Source of the DNA: Pelobacter seleniigenes DSM 18267
GTDB taxonomy: Bacteria; Desulfobacterota; Desulfuromonadia; Desulfuromonadales; Geopsychrobacteraceae
Assembly (NCBI RefSeq): GCF_000711225.1
Contig: NZ_JOMG01000002.1
Span: forward strand, 2,120,501 to 2,184,500
Reading direction: 5' to 3'
Length of the DNA stretch: 64,000 bases
Position numbers and translations under genes: made by a program. Within the stretch, counting starts at the first letter, position 1. Each line of letters opens with the position of its first letter. Positions 56,735 through 64,000 of this stretch are shown here, one piece after another. The notes below the pieces were generated by a model. The model saw only the letters and a program-made list of their open reading frames with translations, made no database searches and had not been told where the DNA came from.

Positions 56735-57844
56735 CTAGGCGGGCAAGGGGAAGGCAATGGTCGCAGTTGTTCCCTGTTGCGCTTGACTGTCGATATAAAG
56801 CTGTCCGTTCATGCTGCGAATAAAATCACGGGCATAATAGAGCCCCAGGCCAAACCCTCTGACCTGGCCGGTATGCTCCGGGTCAACCTGATAGAACTTG
56901 TTGAAAATTTTGGCTAATTCCTGTTTGGGAATGCCGATGCCGGTATCCTTGATGCGGAGAATGATGCGATCACCTGCCACCTCGCCGGTCAAGGAGACGG
57001 AGCCGCCGTCCGGGGTAAACTTGATGGCATTGTCGAGCAGCGCGCGAATAGCGAAGTTGATACGTTGCGGATTGAGCAACACCGGTTTGTCCGGAAGGCG
57101 CTCCAGGCTGATGTGAAATGCGATATGGCGGCCCGCTGCGGCCGGTTCCAGAGCCAGGGCGACCTGATCGGCAATTTTTCGTAAATCGAGTTTTTCCAGC
57201 GGCAGGTCTTCGTCGGTCAAGGTTGCTTCACTGAAATAGAGCAGATCCTGGATCAGCTGTTCGAGATGGACCGTCTCGACCTGGACCATACTGACCATCT
57301 GTTGAAAATCCGCGTCATTGGGGCTTTCGATGCCGTCCGCGATATTCTGGATGAACAGGGATATGGCCGTGGCCGGGGTTTTCAACTTATGGGAAATCAG
57401 CCCGAGGAAATCGCTTTTCAGCTTGTCGGTCCGCTTCAGGGCAGCCAGCTCTTCGCGAATTTCCTGCTTTTCCAGGACGTTACTGACTGTGGTGCTGAGT
57501 TGCAGGATATTGATCGGCTTGTTGATGAAGTCGTCGGCACCGGCTTTGAGCGCGTCCAGGATCAGCTCTTTGTCAGAATAGCCGGTCATCAGGATGACCG
57601 CCAGGTCAGGGCGCTGTTGTTTGATCCGCTGCAGCAGTTCCAGTCCGCCGAGTCCCGGCATGATGACATCGCTGAGGACAACATCCACTTCGGAGTTCTC
57701 GAGAATTTTTAATGCTTCCAGGCCGTTTTCCGCCAACAGGATGTGGTAGGTATACAAAGCGCTGGCACAGAGTTCGCGAATGATCGGCTCATCATCGACG
57801 ATCAGCAGGCTCTTGTGGTCTTTTTTGCCCAATGCAGTATCCAT
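56735..57844 (-). CDS. Response regulator-histidine kinase hybrid (REC-HisKA-HATPase)
   Basis: A 369-residue soluble protein. A receiver domain comes first, with Asp in VDVVLSDVIMPGLGG. A phosphoacceptor helix follows with the motif SHKLKTPATAISLF (the usual form is SHELRTP), then a HATPase domain with DNAIKFTPDGG, KDTGIGIPK and GFGLGLYYA. The receiver probably tunes kinase activity. No membrane span. ATG 57844 has a weak GGAT ribosome site. Partner regulator not adjacent. Confidence 0.92.
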   Translation of the reverse strand: MDTALGKKDHKSLLIVDDEPIIRELCASALYTYHILLAENGLEALKILENSEVDVVLSDVIMPGLGGLELLQRIKQQRPDLAVILMTGYSDKELILDALKAGADDFINKPINILQLSTTVSNVLEKQEIREELAALKRTDKLKSDFLGLISHKLKTPATAISLFIQNIADGIESPNDADFQQMVSMVQVETVHLEQLIQDLLYFSEATLTDEDLPLEKLDLRKIADQVALALEPAAAGRHIAFHISLERLPDKPVLLNPQRINFAIRALLDNAIKFTPDGGSVSLTGEVAGDRIILRIKDTGIGIPKQELAKIFNKFYQVDPEHTGQVRGFGLGLYYARDFIRSMNGQLYIDSQAQQGTTATIAFPLPA

Positions 57845-57861
57845 CAATCCAACTCGACTAG

Positions 57862-57952
57862 GTTGTTGAAAAAGTTCATCCGGCGACTTTTCCAAGCCCG
57901 GTCGGGAAAATAACGATTTTCCCAACCTCACAAAAGCAACAACTCCGTAGCG
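57862..57952 (+). repeat. Dispersed intergenic repeat, copy C
   Basis: Starts GTTGTTGAAAAAGTTCATC, continues CTTTTCCAAGCCCGG, and ends near CAACAAC, so the ends are inverted. It contains a perfect dyad GGGAAAAT-AACG-ATTTTCCC. It aligns with copy B (read on minus, 35303-35447) and copy A (18957-19001). Confidence 0.65.
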
Positions 57953-58158
57953 GAGCATTGTCTTTGCTTACCCCTCCTGGTGCGTCTTGGCTTTGTTTCA
58001 CCAGTTTGTTATCGCAAGCCACCCTTTGTCATACGCTTTGCAAGGTCATTGTTTGGCCAGTTCAAAGCACTGCGGATAGAGGATTTATGCGGAAACAGCA
58101 CGATGAAAGACAGTATAACAAGCTGGTTGAATATTTGTTGCCGGGGACGAATCATTTT
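57953..58158. other. Intergenic region upstream of the hybrid kinase
   Basis: About 200 bases between repeat copy C and the alaS terminator. No gene seen; it should hold the promoter of the minus-strand kinase. Confidence 0.4.
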
Positions 58159-58196
58159 AAAAAAACACCGCTTTGCAGCCTGGCTGCAAAGCGGTG
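58159..58196 (-). terminator. Terminator of alaS
   Basis: CACCGCTTTGCAG pairs perfectly with CTGCAAAGCGGTG (58166-58178 with 58184-58196) and on the minus strand a run of Ts follows. It sits 20 bases after the alaS stop. Confidence 0.92.
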
Positions 58197-58216
58197 CCGT
58201 TACCAACAGGGAACGT

Positions 58217-60859
58217 TCAGGCCAGTATTTTTTGGAGTTGTTCAGGAGCCGCCTGGAGCAGGGCCTCTATCTTGGCGGTGTCCGGGCCGCCGGCCTGGGC
58301 CAGCTCTGGCCGGCCGCCACCACGGCCGCCGACAATTTCCGCCAGCGGTCGGATCAGGTCACCGGCTTTGACCCGACCAGTCAGGTCTTTGGTCACTGCT
58401 ACCAGCAGCGCAACTTTGTCACCGGCATCGGAGACCAGCACCAGCACACCGGAACCGAGCTTATCGCGCAGTTGGTCGGAAAATTCCCGCAGTCCCTTGC
58501 CGTCATTGCCAGGAACCTTGACGGCCAGCAGCTTGATGTCGCCGACCAGTTGGGCCTGATCGATCAGTTCCCCGCTGCGCTCGGCATTGATTTTGGACTG
58601 CAGCTGTTCCAGTTCTTTTTCCAGTTCCCGTTGATGTTCAAGCAGTTTGCCAAGGCGTGTTTCCAGTTGCTGGGGATCACTTTTGACCATTTCGGCAAGA
58701 TGCAGCAGGGTTTTCTGCTGCTGCTGCACCAGGTCGAGGGCGGCCTGGCCGGTGACCGCTTCAATCCGGCGGACGCCGGCGGCGATCCCGCCTTCGCTGA
58801 GGATTTTAAAGAGCCCGATATCCCCGGCGGCCTTGGCGTGGGTTCCGCCGCATAATTCCATACTGTAATCACCGACCGAGATGACTCTGACCTCAGCGCC
58901 GTATTTTTCGCCGAACAGGGCCATGGCGCCGGCTTTTTTAGCGGCGTCGGCAGCCATCTGCTGTGTGTTGACCTGCGCGTTGACACGAATCTGCCGGTTG
59001 ACTTCGGCCTCGATCTGGCTCAGCTCTGCGGCTGACACCGGAGAAAAATGGGTGAAGTCAAAGCGCAACCGCTCCGGGGTGACCAAAGAACCGGCCTGTT
59101 TGATGTGATCGCCGAGCTGGTTCTGCAGGGCAGCCTGGAGCAGGTGGGTGGCGGTGTGATTGATGACAATCCGCTGGCGGCGTTCCGCGTTAACGCTGAT
59201 GGTGGCCTGGTCGCCGGTCTTGATGGCGCCGGTGACCACCTCGCAGAGGTGAACATAGAGGTCGGGCAGCGGTTTCTTGGTGTCGATGATGGTCAGTTTT
59301 GCCGCCGCGGTCTCCAACTGGCCGGTATCGCCGACCTGGCCGCCCGATTCCCCGTAACAGGGGGTGACCGAAGTGATGACTTCCACGGTTTCCCCACAGG
59401 CCGCTTCAGTCACCGGTTGCCCCTGGCGGAGCAGGGCAAGGACTTGGCCCTCATCTGTCAGTTTCAGGTAACCGCTGAATTCAGTGCGTACACCCTGGTC
59501 AACCAGTTGCTTGTAGATTCCGGAGATGACTTCTTCCCCGGAGCCTTTCCAATGCTCGCGGGCCTTGGCACGCTGCGCTTCCATGCAGCGTTCAAAGCCT
59601 TCTTCATCAAGGCGATAGCCGTCTTTTTCGACGATGTCGGCGGTCAGATCAAGGGGGAAGCCGTAGGTGTCATAGAGTTTGAAGACCGTTTCCCCGGGTA
59701 TGACCTGCTGACCGGCAGCGGCCAGTCCGGCGATTTCGTCCTGAAGAATACGCAGGCCGTTGCCGAGGGTCTGGATAAAACGTTCCTCTTCATTCTGGAC
59801 CACCTTGGCGACAAACTCCTTGCGGCCGGCTTCCTCGGGATAGGCGTCGGCCATGGATTCGAGCACGAAAACGCTGGTCTTGAACAGCACCGGGTCTTCA
59901 AAGCCGAGCATTTTGGCATGGCGCATGGCGCGGCGCATGATCCGCCGCAGGACATAGCCGCGCCCTTCATTACTGGGCAGCACTCCGTCGGCAATAAGAT
60001 AAGCGGTTGCCCGACTGTGATCGGCCATGACCCGCATGGAGACATCGTCTTCGTCATTCTTGCCGTAAGTCTTACCGGCCAACTGTTCGATATAGCTGAT
60101 GATGTTGCGCAGCAGGTCGGTGTCGTAATTGGAGAGCACGCCCTGCATGACCGTGGTGATCCGCTCCAGACCCATGCCGGTATCGACCGCGGGGCGGGGC
60201 AGGGGGATCAGGGTGCCGTCATCCTGACGATCGAACTGCATGAAGACGTTGTTCCAGATTTCCATATAGCGGTCGCAGTCGCAGCCGACCGTACAGTCCG
60301 GGGACCCGCAGCTCAGCTCAGGGCCGTTGTCATAGAAAATCTCCGAACAGGGGCCGCAGGGGCCGGTGTCTCCCATCTGCCAGAAATTGTCTTCCTCAAA
60401 GCGGAAAATGCGTTCCCGCGGAATCCCTTCCTGATGATGCCAGATGTCGGCCGCTTCATCGTCGTCGGTGTAGACGGAGACGTAAAGTCTGGATTTGTCG
60501 AGGCCGAGATCGACGGTGAGAAACTCCCAGGCAAAGGCGATGGCTTCCTTTTTGAAATAGTCGCCGAAGGAGAAGTTGCCAAGCATTTCAAAGAAGGTGT
60601 GGTGGCGTGCGGTGCGGCCGACATTTTCCAGGTCGTTGTGCTTGCCGCCGGCGCGAACGCATTTCTGCGAGGTGGTGGCACGGACATAGTCGCGTTTTTC
60701 CGCGCCCAGAAAGCAGTCCTTGAACTGGTTCATCCCGGCGTTGGTAAACAGCAGGGTGGGGTCGTTATGGGGGACCAGGGAGGATGAGGGCACAATCCTG
60801 TGGTCTCGCTGTTCAAAAAACTTCAGAAAACGGGCACGAATTTCATTACCGGTGAGCAT
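58217..60859 (-). CDS. alaS: Alanyl-tRNA synthetase
   Basis: An 880-residue synthetase. The aminoacylation core opens with [18 protein letters not shown] and contains [14 protein letters not shown]. The editing domain has zinc ligands in [12 protein letters not shown] and [13 protein letters not shown], and the carboxy-terminal C-Ala region has the [14 protein letters not shown] motif. ATG 60859 is preferred over the TTG two codons upstream. Length and all domains are normal. Confidence 0.98.
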   Translation of the reverse strand: MLTGNEIRARFLKFFEQRDHRIVPSSSLVPHNDPTLLFTNAGMNQFKDCFLGAEKRDYVRATTSQKCVRAGGKHNDLENVGRTARHHTFFEMLGNFSFGDYFKKEAIAFAWEFLTVDLGLDKSRLYVSVYTDDDEAADIWHHQEGIPRERIFRFEEDNFWQMGDTGPCGPCSEIFYDNGPELSCGSPDCTVGCDCDRYMEIWNNVFMQFDRQDDGTLIPLPRPAVDTGMGLERITTVMQGVLSNYDTDLLRNIISYIEQLAGKTYGKNDEDDVSMRVMADHSRATAYLIADGVLPSNEGRGYVLRRIMRRAMRHAKMLGFEDPVLFKTSVFVLESMADAYPEEAGRKEFVAKVVQNEEERFIQTLGNGLRILQDEIAGLAAAGQQVIPGETVFKLYDTYGFPLDLTADIVEKDGYRLDEEGFERCMEAQRAKAREHWKGSGEEVISGIYKQLVDQGVRTEFSGYLKLTDEGQVLALLRQGQPVTEAACGETVEVITSVTPCYGESGGQVGDTGQLETAAAKLTIIDTKKPLPDLYVHLCEVVTGAIKTGDQATISVNAERRQRIVINHTATHLLQAALQNQLGDHIKQAGSLVTPERLRFDFTHFSPVSAAELSQIEAEVNRQIRVNAQVNTQQMAADAAKKAGAMALFGEKYGAEVRVISVGDYSMELCGGTHAKAAGDIGLFKILSEGGIAAGVRRIEAVTGQAALDLVQQQQKTLLHLAEMVKSDPQQLETRLGKLLEHQRELEKELEQLQSKINAERSGELIDQAQLVGDIKLLAVKVPGNDGKGLREFSDQLRDKLGSGVLVLVSDAGDKVALLVAVTKDLTGRVKAGDLIRPLAEIVGGRGGGRPELAQAGGPDTAKIEALLQAAPEQLQKILA

Positions 60860-60935
60860 TGCCAAGGACCTTTCTGTTACTGATTTATATCGCGATTCTT
60901 AACTGAATTAGTTGTCGTCCTGAAACTGCCCTTTT

Positions 60936-60947
60936 CCGCCATGGCGG
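60936..60947. repeat. 12-bp palindrome upstream of alaS
   Basis: CCGCCATGGCGG, a perfect palindrome 77 bp upstream of the alaS start; possible operator. Confidence 0.35.
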
Positions 60948-60959
60948 TGTCAATCTGCG

Positions 60960-61002
60960 GGCTTATTTGTGCGGCGTAAAGAACTACGCCTCCGCATAAG
61001 CC
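60960..61002 (-). other. Branched-bulge hairpin in the alaS leader region
   Basis: GGCTTA pairs with TAAGCC, then TGC with GCA, then GGCGTA with TACGCC around a six-base loop, with small bulges between. On the minus strand it would lie about 100 bases before alaS. There is no T-run. It may be a regulatory leader structure, but I recognise no known class. Confidence 0.45.
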
Positions 61003-61132
61003 GTTGATTCCCTTGCCACAACGAAAAATTGCTCGTTTCCAACCCATAAGTCGCAGCTGAATGAGGGATGATAATCGAAATAGCGCGGATTGAAAAGGGT
61101 TTTGTCCCGGCCTCCGCCGCCTGCAGAAAACC

Positions 61133-62011
61133 TTAGCGCCAGAGCTGTTCGATGAGCTCGGCAGTTTTCCGAAACATCGCCTGGGAACGATTGCTTTTTA
61201 ACATGCCGATCTGAAGCGGGACCAAAAAGCTTTCCTGCTCCCAGATCCTCACGTCGGCCTGGGAACTGACGTCGCGGGCGTCGTCTTCACGCAGGATTCC
61301 AACCCCCTGGCCATCAATGATCAGCTCTTTGATAACGCTTTCGTCCATGGCGTCGATGGCATGGTTCGGGGTCAACTGCTCTTCCGCCATGCGGCGCAGA
61401 ACGATGCCGTAAAACGGACAATCGTAGACCGACCAGATCCACGGCAGTTGCGCCAGCAACGGCCAGCTCAGGGAATCTGTTCCCGGTTTTAACAGCTGGT
61501 TGGGAATGACAATGCGCAGCCGACATTGGCCGATCTGGTGGGTGAAGATGTCCGGCGCTTGGTTATCTCCGAAGAAAAAGCCGATGTCGATCAGTTTGTC
61601 GCGCAGCATGGCCATGGTGCGGATGGTCTGACTGGAGACGAAGAAAAAATCGCTGCGGGGGAAGTGATTTTTCAGGACCCGGCTCAACCGGCTGACCTGG
61701 AGGAATTTGCCATCGGTGTTGATGCCGATTTTAAATGCCCGGGTGGTGCGGCCGCTCAACTGCTGGGCTTTTTCCTGAAAGGTATCAACCTGGCTGAGGA
61801 TCGCCATGGCATGGGAGTAGAGAATCCGCCCCTGTTCGGTGAGTTCCATGCCCTTGGCGGTGCGGATGAACAGTTGCAGGGCGAGTCGTTCTTCCAGGAC
61901 CTTGATCTGGTGCGACAGGGCGGACTGACTGATGAAGAGCGCGTCCGCAGCTTTCCGCAGATTGCCGGTTTCGACGATCCGGACAAAGGATTTTAACTGG
62001 TTGAGTTCCAT
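61133..62011 (-). CDS. LysR-family transcriptional regulator
   Basis: A 292-residue regulator opening MELNQLKSFVRIVETGNLRK, with the helix-turn-helix ADALFISQSALSHQIKVLE and an effector domain from about residue 92. It is divergent from an amino-acid permease gene 136 bp away, the usual LysR target layout. The amino end uses the typical L-x-x-F motif. Effector unknown; an amino acid is likely from context. Confidence 0.93.
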   Translation of the reverse strand: MELNQLKSFVRIVETGNLRKAADALFISQSALSHQIKVLEERLALQLFIRTAKGMELTEQGRILYSHAMAILSQVDTFQEKAQQLSGRTTRAFKIGINTDGKFLQVSRLSRVLKNHFPRSDFFFVSSQTIRTMAMLRDKLIDIGFFFGDNQAPDIFTHQIGQCRLRIVIPNQLLKPGTDSLSWPLLAQLPWIWSVYDCPFYGIVLRRMAEEQLTPNHAIDAMDESVIKELIIDGQGVGILREDDARDVSSQADVRIWEQESFLVPLQIGMLKSNRSQAMFRKTAELIEQLWR

Positions 62012-62016
62012 GTTCT

Positions 62017-62033
62017 GTTCGATTTAAACGAAC
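62017..62033. promoter_or_regulatory. Inverted repeat between LysR and permease starts
   Basis: GTTCG-ATTTAAA-CGAAC lies five bases upstream of the LysR start codon, where an autorepressing operator could act. Confidence 0.45.
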
Positions 62034-62147
62034 GCTCCCTTCATTTTTTTGCGCTGGAATTTTAGAACGATTCATGTACTTTAAGGCTGTTTTTAGGGCA
62101 ATTGCAAGCTTTTCGCTGTTCCAAAGTTCCGAAGGAGATACCTGCTG

Positions 62148-63386
62148 ATGGCGAGCCAACCTACCCCCCAACTCGGGCCGGTTCTGTTAAGTGGATTGAT
62201 CATAGGTCCGATTCTGGGTTCGGGGATTGTTATCCTGCCGCCGCTGGCCTACCGAACCGCCGGAGACTGGGCACTGTTGGCCTGGCTGCTGATCATCCTG
62301 GCGGGATTTGGTTTTGCGCTGGTGTTCGGTCGGTTGAGCCTGCTTTATCCCGGTCCGGCCGGTGTGACCACCGCCATCGGCGTTGCCTTCGGTGAGCAGG
62401 TCAAGCTGCTGACCTCCCTGTACTTGACCGGTGCGGTGCTGTTCGGCCCGGTTGCGGTGATGCTGACGGCAGCCACCTACCTGTGTCCGGGCAGTCCCCG
62501 GACCAACTGGATTGCTGGCGGCTTGCTGTTGATCTGTGCGGCCTTGCTGTTGCGTGAACTACGCCATATCAGTCGCATCGGCCTGGTCTGCTCGTCGCTG
62601 GCCGCGCTGATCCTGGTGTCTGGTGGTTTGGATACCTTGCTGTTGCACCGGATCCCGCTGGCTGCTTTTTCCACCTTTGATCCCCCGGCCTTCGGCTATG
62701 CTCTGTTATTATTGTTCTGGACCATTGTCGGTTGGGAAGTGATCGGCAATTACAGCGGTGAAGTGCGTCATCCGCAGCGGACGATCATGGTTGCCGTTAA
62801 ATGCTCGGCGGTGGTCATCGGCGTGATCAGCTTGATTGTCGCCGCCGCAGTGCAATATGGCGACCCCGGAATTTATCCTCAGACCGGGCAGGTGACGCGG
62901 ATTATCGTCCCCCTCTATGGAAACGCCAGCGGTCTGCTCATGGGCGGACTGACCCTGGCGCTCTGCATCACCACCTGTCTGCTGTTTGTCGGCGGGGTTG
63001 CCCGGCTGATAGCGGCATTGGCGGCGGAAGGTTGGTTGCCGGCGCTACTGGCTCGGCGCAGCAGCACGGGTGCTCCTGTTTATGCCTTGATGTTGCTGAC
63101 CATGGCGCATTTAGCCGCCTTGGGGTTGGTTGAGGCCGGCTGGGTCGGGATTGAGCAGTTGGTGGCTTTTGCCGACGGGTTTTTCCTCGCCAATGCGAGC
63201 ATCGGACTGCTGGCCGCGTACCGGCTGATTCCCTGCCGCTGGGTGCGACTGACCGCCGCTGCGCTGGGTTGTTTTTTTGTGGTGACCTTCTGCCATTCGC
63301 CGCTGTGGGTGATTGTGACGGTGCTGGCCGCCGCCGGTTATTTTTTGGTGCGGCGCAGGCCCGGCCCCAAGGCACCAGCCCTGTAA
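62148..63386 (+). CDS. APC-superfamily amino-acid permease
   Basis: A 412-residue inner-membrane protein with about twelve spans. The first span carries IIGPILGSGIVILPP, a form of the APC G-S/A-G-I motif; a later segment GWEVIGNYSGEVRHPQRT matches the family's cytoplasmic loop. It probably takes up or exchanges amino acids or amines. AAGGAG precedes ATG 62148. Probably controlled by the divergent LysR. Confidence 0.92.
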   Translation: MASQPTPQLGPVLLSGLIIGPILGSGIVILPPLAYRTAGDWALLAWLLIILAGFGFALVFGRLSLLYPGPAGVTTAIGVAFGEQVKLLTSLYLTGAVLFGPVAVMLTAATYLCPGSPRTNWIAGGLLLICAALLLRELRHISRIGLVCSSLAALILVSGGLDTLLLHRIPLAAFSTFDPPAFGYALLLLFWTIVGWEVIGNYSGEVRHPQRTIMVAVKCSAVVIGVISLIVAAAVQYGDPGIYPQTGQVTRIIVPLYGNASGLLMGGLTLALCITTCLLFVGGVARLIAALAAEGWLPALLARRSSTGAPVYALMLLTMAHLAALGLVEAGWVGIEQLVAFADGFFLANASIGLLAAYRLIPCRWVRLTAAALGCFFVVTFCHSPLWVIVTVLAAAGYFLVRRRPGPKAPAL

Positions 63387-63429
63387 CCATCTAGAGAGGT
63401 TGGGAAAAAGCGTTTTTGCCGACCTTCAG

Positions 63430-63455
63430 CAAGGCACTGACCAGGCAGTGCCTTG
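63430..63455 (+). other. Hairpin between permease and hydrolase genes
   Basis: CAAGGCACTG pairs with CAGTGCCTTG around six bases, without a following T-run. It may separate the permease mRNA from the hydrolase gene. Confidence 0.5.
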
Positions 63456-63515
63456 GCCGGTCCAGCCATGAACTTGGCAGGCCGTTGTGCAACTATTTGC
63501 GAGAAAGGAGCTGTT

Positions 63516-64000
63516 ATGAATCCGGTCCTTGTGTTGATTGACCTGCAAAACGATTATTTTCCCGGCGGGGCCATGGAGCTGATCGGCATTGACGCGGCGG
63601 CGAGCCGGGCGGCCGGGGTGCTGAAGCATTGGCGTGGACAGGGTTGGCCGGTCATCCATATCCAGCATATCTCCAACCGTCCCGGGGCCACTTTTTTCCT
63701 GCCTGGGACCAGTGGAGTGGAGATCCATGACAGTGTTAAGCCGCTGCCAACGGAACCGGTGCTCACCAAGAACTATCCGAACAGTTTTCGGGACACCGCT
63801 TTGTTGGAACGACTAGAGGCCTTGGCTGCGGAAAAATTGTTTGTCTGCGGGGCCATGACCCACATGTGCATCGATTCGACGGTGCGGGCGGCGTTTGATC
63901 ACGGTTTCTCCTGCACCCTGGTCAGCGATGCCTGTGCGACCCGTGACCTGGTTGCCTTGTCCGGGGAGACAGTTCCGGCCGCGGCGGTTCAGCAGGCCTT
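63516..64000 (+). CDS. Isochorismatase-family cysteine hydrolase, partial
   Basis: Partial gene running off the right edge. The visible 161 residues open MNPVLVLIDLQNDYFPGG with the catalytic Asp in VLIDLQNDY. The catalytic Lys is in LTKNYPNSF and the nucleophile Cys in GAMTHMCIDSTVR, completing the triad of cysteine hydrolases such as nicotinamidase, YecD and isochorismatase. AAAGGAG precedes ATG 63516. Substrate undetermined; linkage to the permease may hint at an amide. Confidence 0.93.
   Translation, partial: MNPVLVLIDLQNDYFPGGAMELIGIDAAASRAAGVLKHWRGQGWPVIHIQHISNRPGATFFLPGTSGVEIHDSVKPLPTEPVLTKNYPNSFRDTALLERLEALAAEKLFVCGAMTHMCIDSTVRAAFDHGFSCTLVSDACATRDLVALSGETVPAAAVQQA

Noticed and set aside
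59048-60787. 579-codon open frame on + across alaS
   Set aside because: Antisense shadow of alaS, whose motifs are intact.

Overview
The window looks like chromosomal DNA of an anaerobic, moderately GC-rich member of the Desulfuromonadales/Geobacterales group (Desulfuromonadota). The pointers are lysine synthesis through LL-diaminopimelate aminotransferase (DapL), an argB-argD-argF-argG-argH run joined to dapA-dapB-dapL, HslV with an FKGTT amino end, many PAS/GGDEF/histidine kinase and sigma-54 proteins, and TRAP/TAXI binding proteins. This placement rests on gene content and family knowledge, not on a marker gene. I see no rRNA, tRNA, CRISPR array, phage or transposase gene.

Layout. 1-1.75 kb: the start of djlA, plsC and two small proteins. 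1.9-7.2 kb: a sensing module of a Cache-type histidine kinase, a sigma-54 response regulator and two orphan substrate-binding proteins (PF04392 type and TAXI type). A good -24/-12 promoter and a duplicated 13-bp site lie in front of the TAXI gene. 7.3-14.6 kb: a complete TRAP transporter, a HOT-like iron alcohol dehydrogenase, a LysR regulator and a CoA-acylating aldehyde dehydrogenase, which together suggest import and oxidation of a hydroxylated organic acid to an acyl-CoA. 14.8-19.1 kb: asd, queF and an ammonium transporter fused to a diguanylate cyclase, the last behind a terminator-containing leader. 19.3-25.7 kb: an outer-membrane barrel protein with a sigma-54 promoter, small envelope and stress proteins, ilvD and a LysE-type exporter.

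25.8-37.8 kb: a hybrid histidine kinase, a candidate ~72-nt small RNA, tex, a CheW protein with two internal sensor regions and no visible membrane segment, a glycerol dehydrogenase, an IPT/TIG secreted protein and a PAS-GGDEF cyclase. 38-40.5 kb: a three-gene operon whose first two products correspond to the two halves of the tomato virus-resistance protein Tm-1, followed by an SRPBCC protein. 40.8-56.5 kb, all on the minus strand: a cation/proton antiporter, an AAA ATPase, a ferritin-like protein, then the lysine and arginine genes and hslVU. 56.7-64 kb: a response-regulator/kinase hybrid, alaS, a LysR regulator divergent from an amino-acid permease, and the start of an isochorismatase-type hydrolase.

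The items most worth following up are the sRNA with a C-rich anti-Shine-Dalgarno loop (28419-28491), the kinase/regulator plus two orphan binding proteins (1963-7190), the Amt-GGDEF attenuator (19003-19136), the split Tm-1 operon (37988-40509), the tandem-sensor CheW protein (31085-33742), and a dispersed intergenic repeat seen three times (about 18957, 35303 and 57862).
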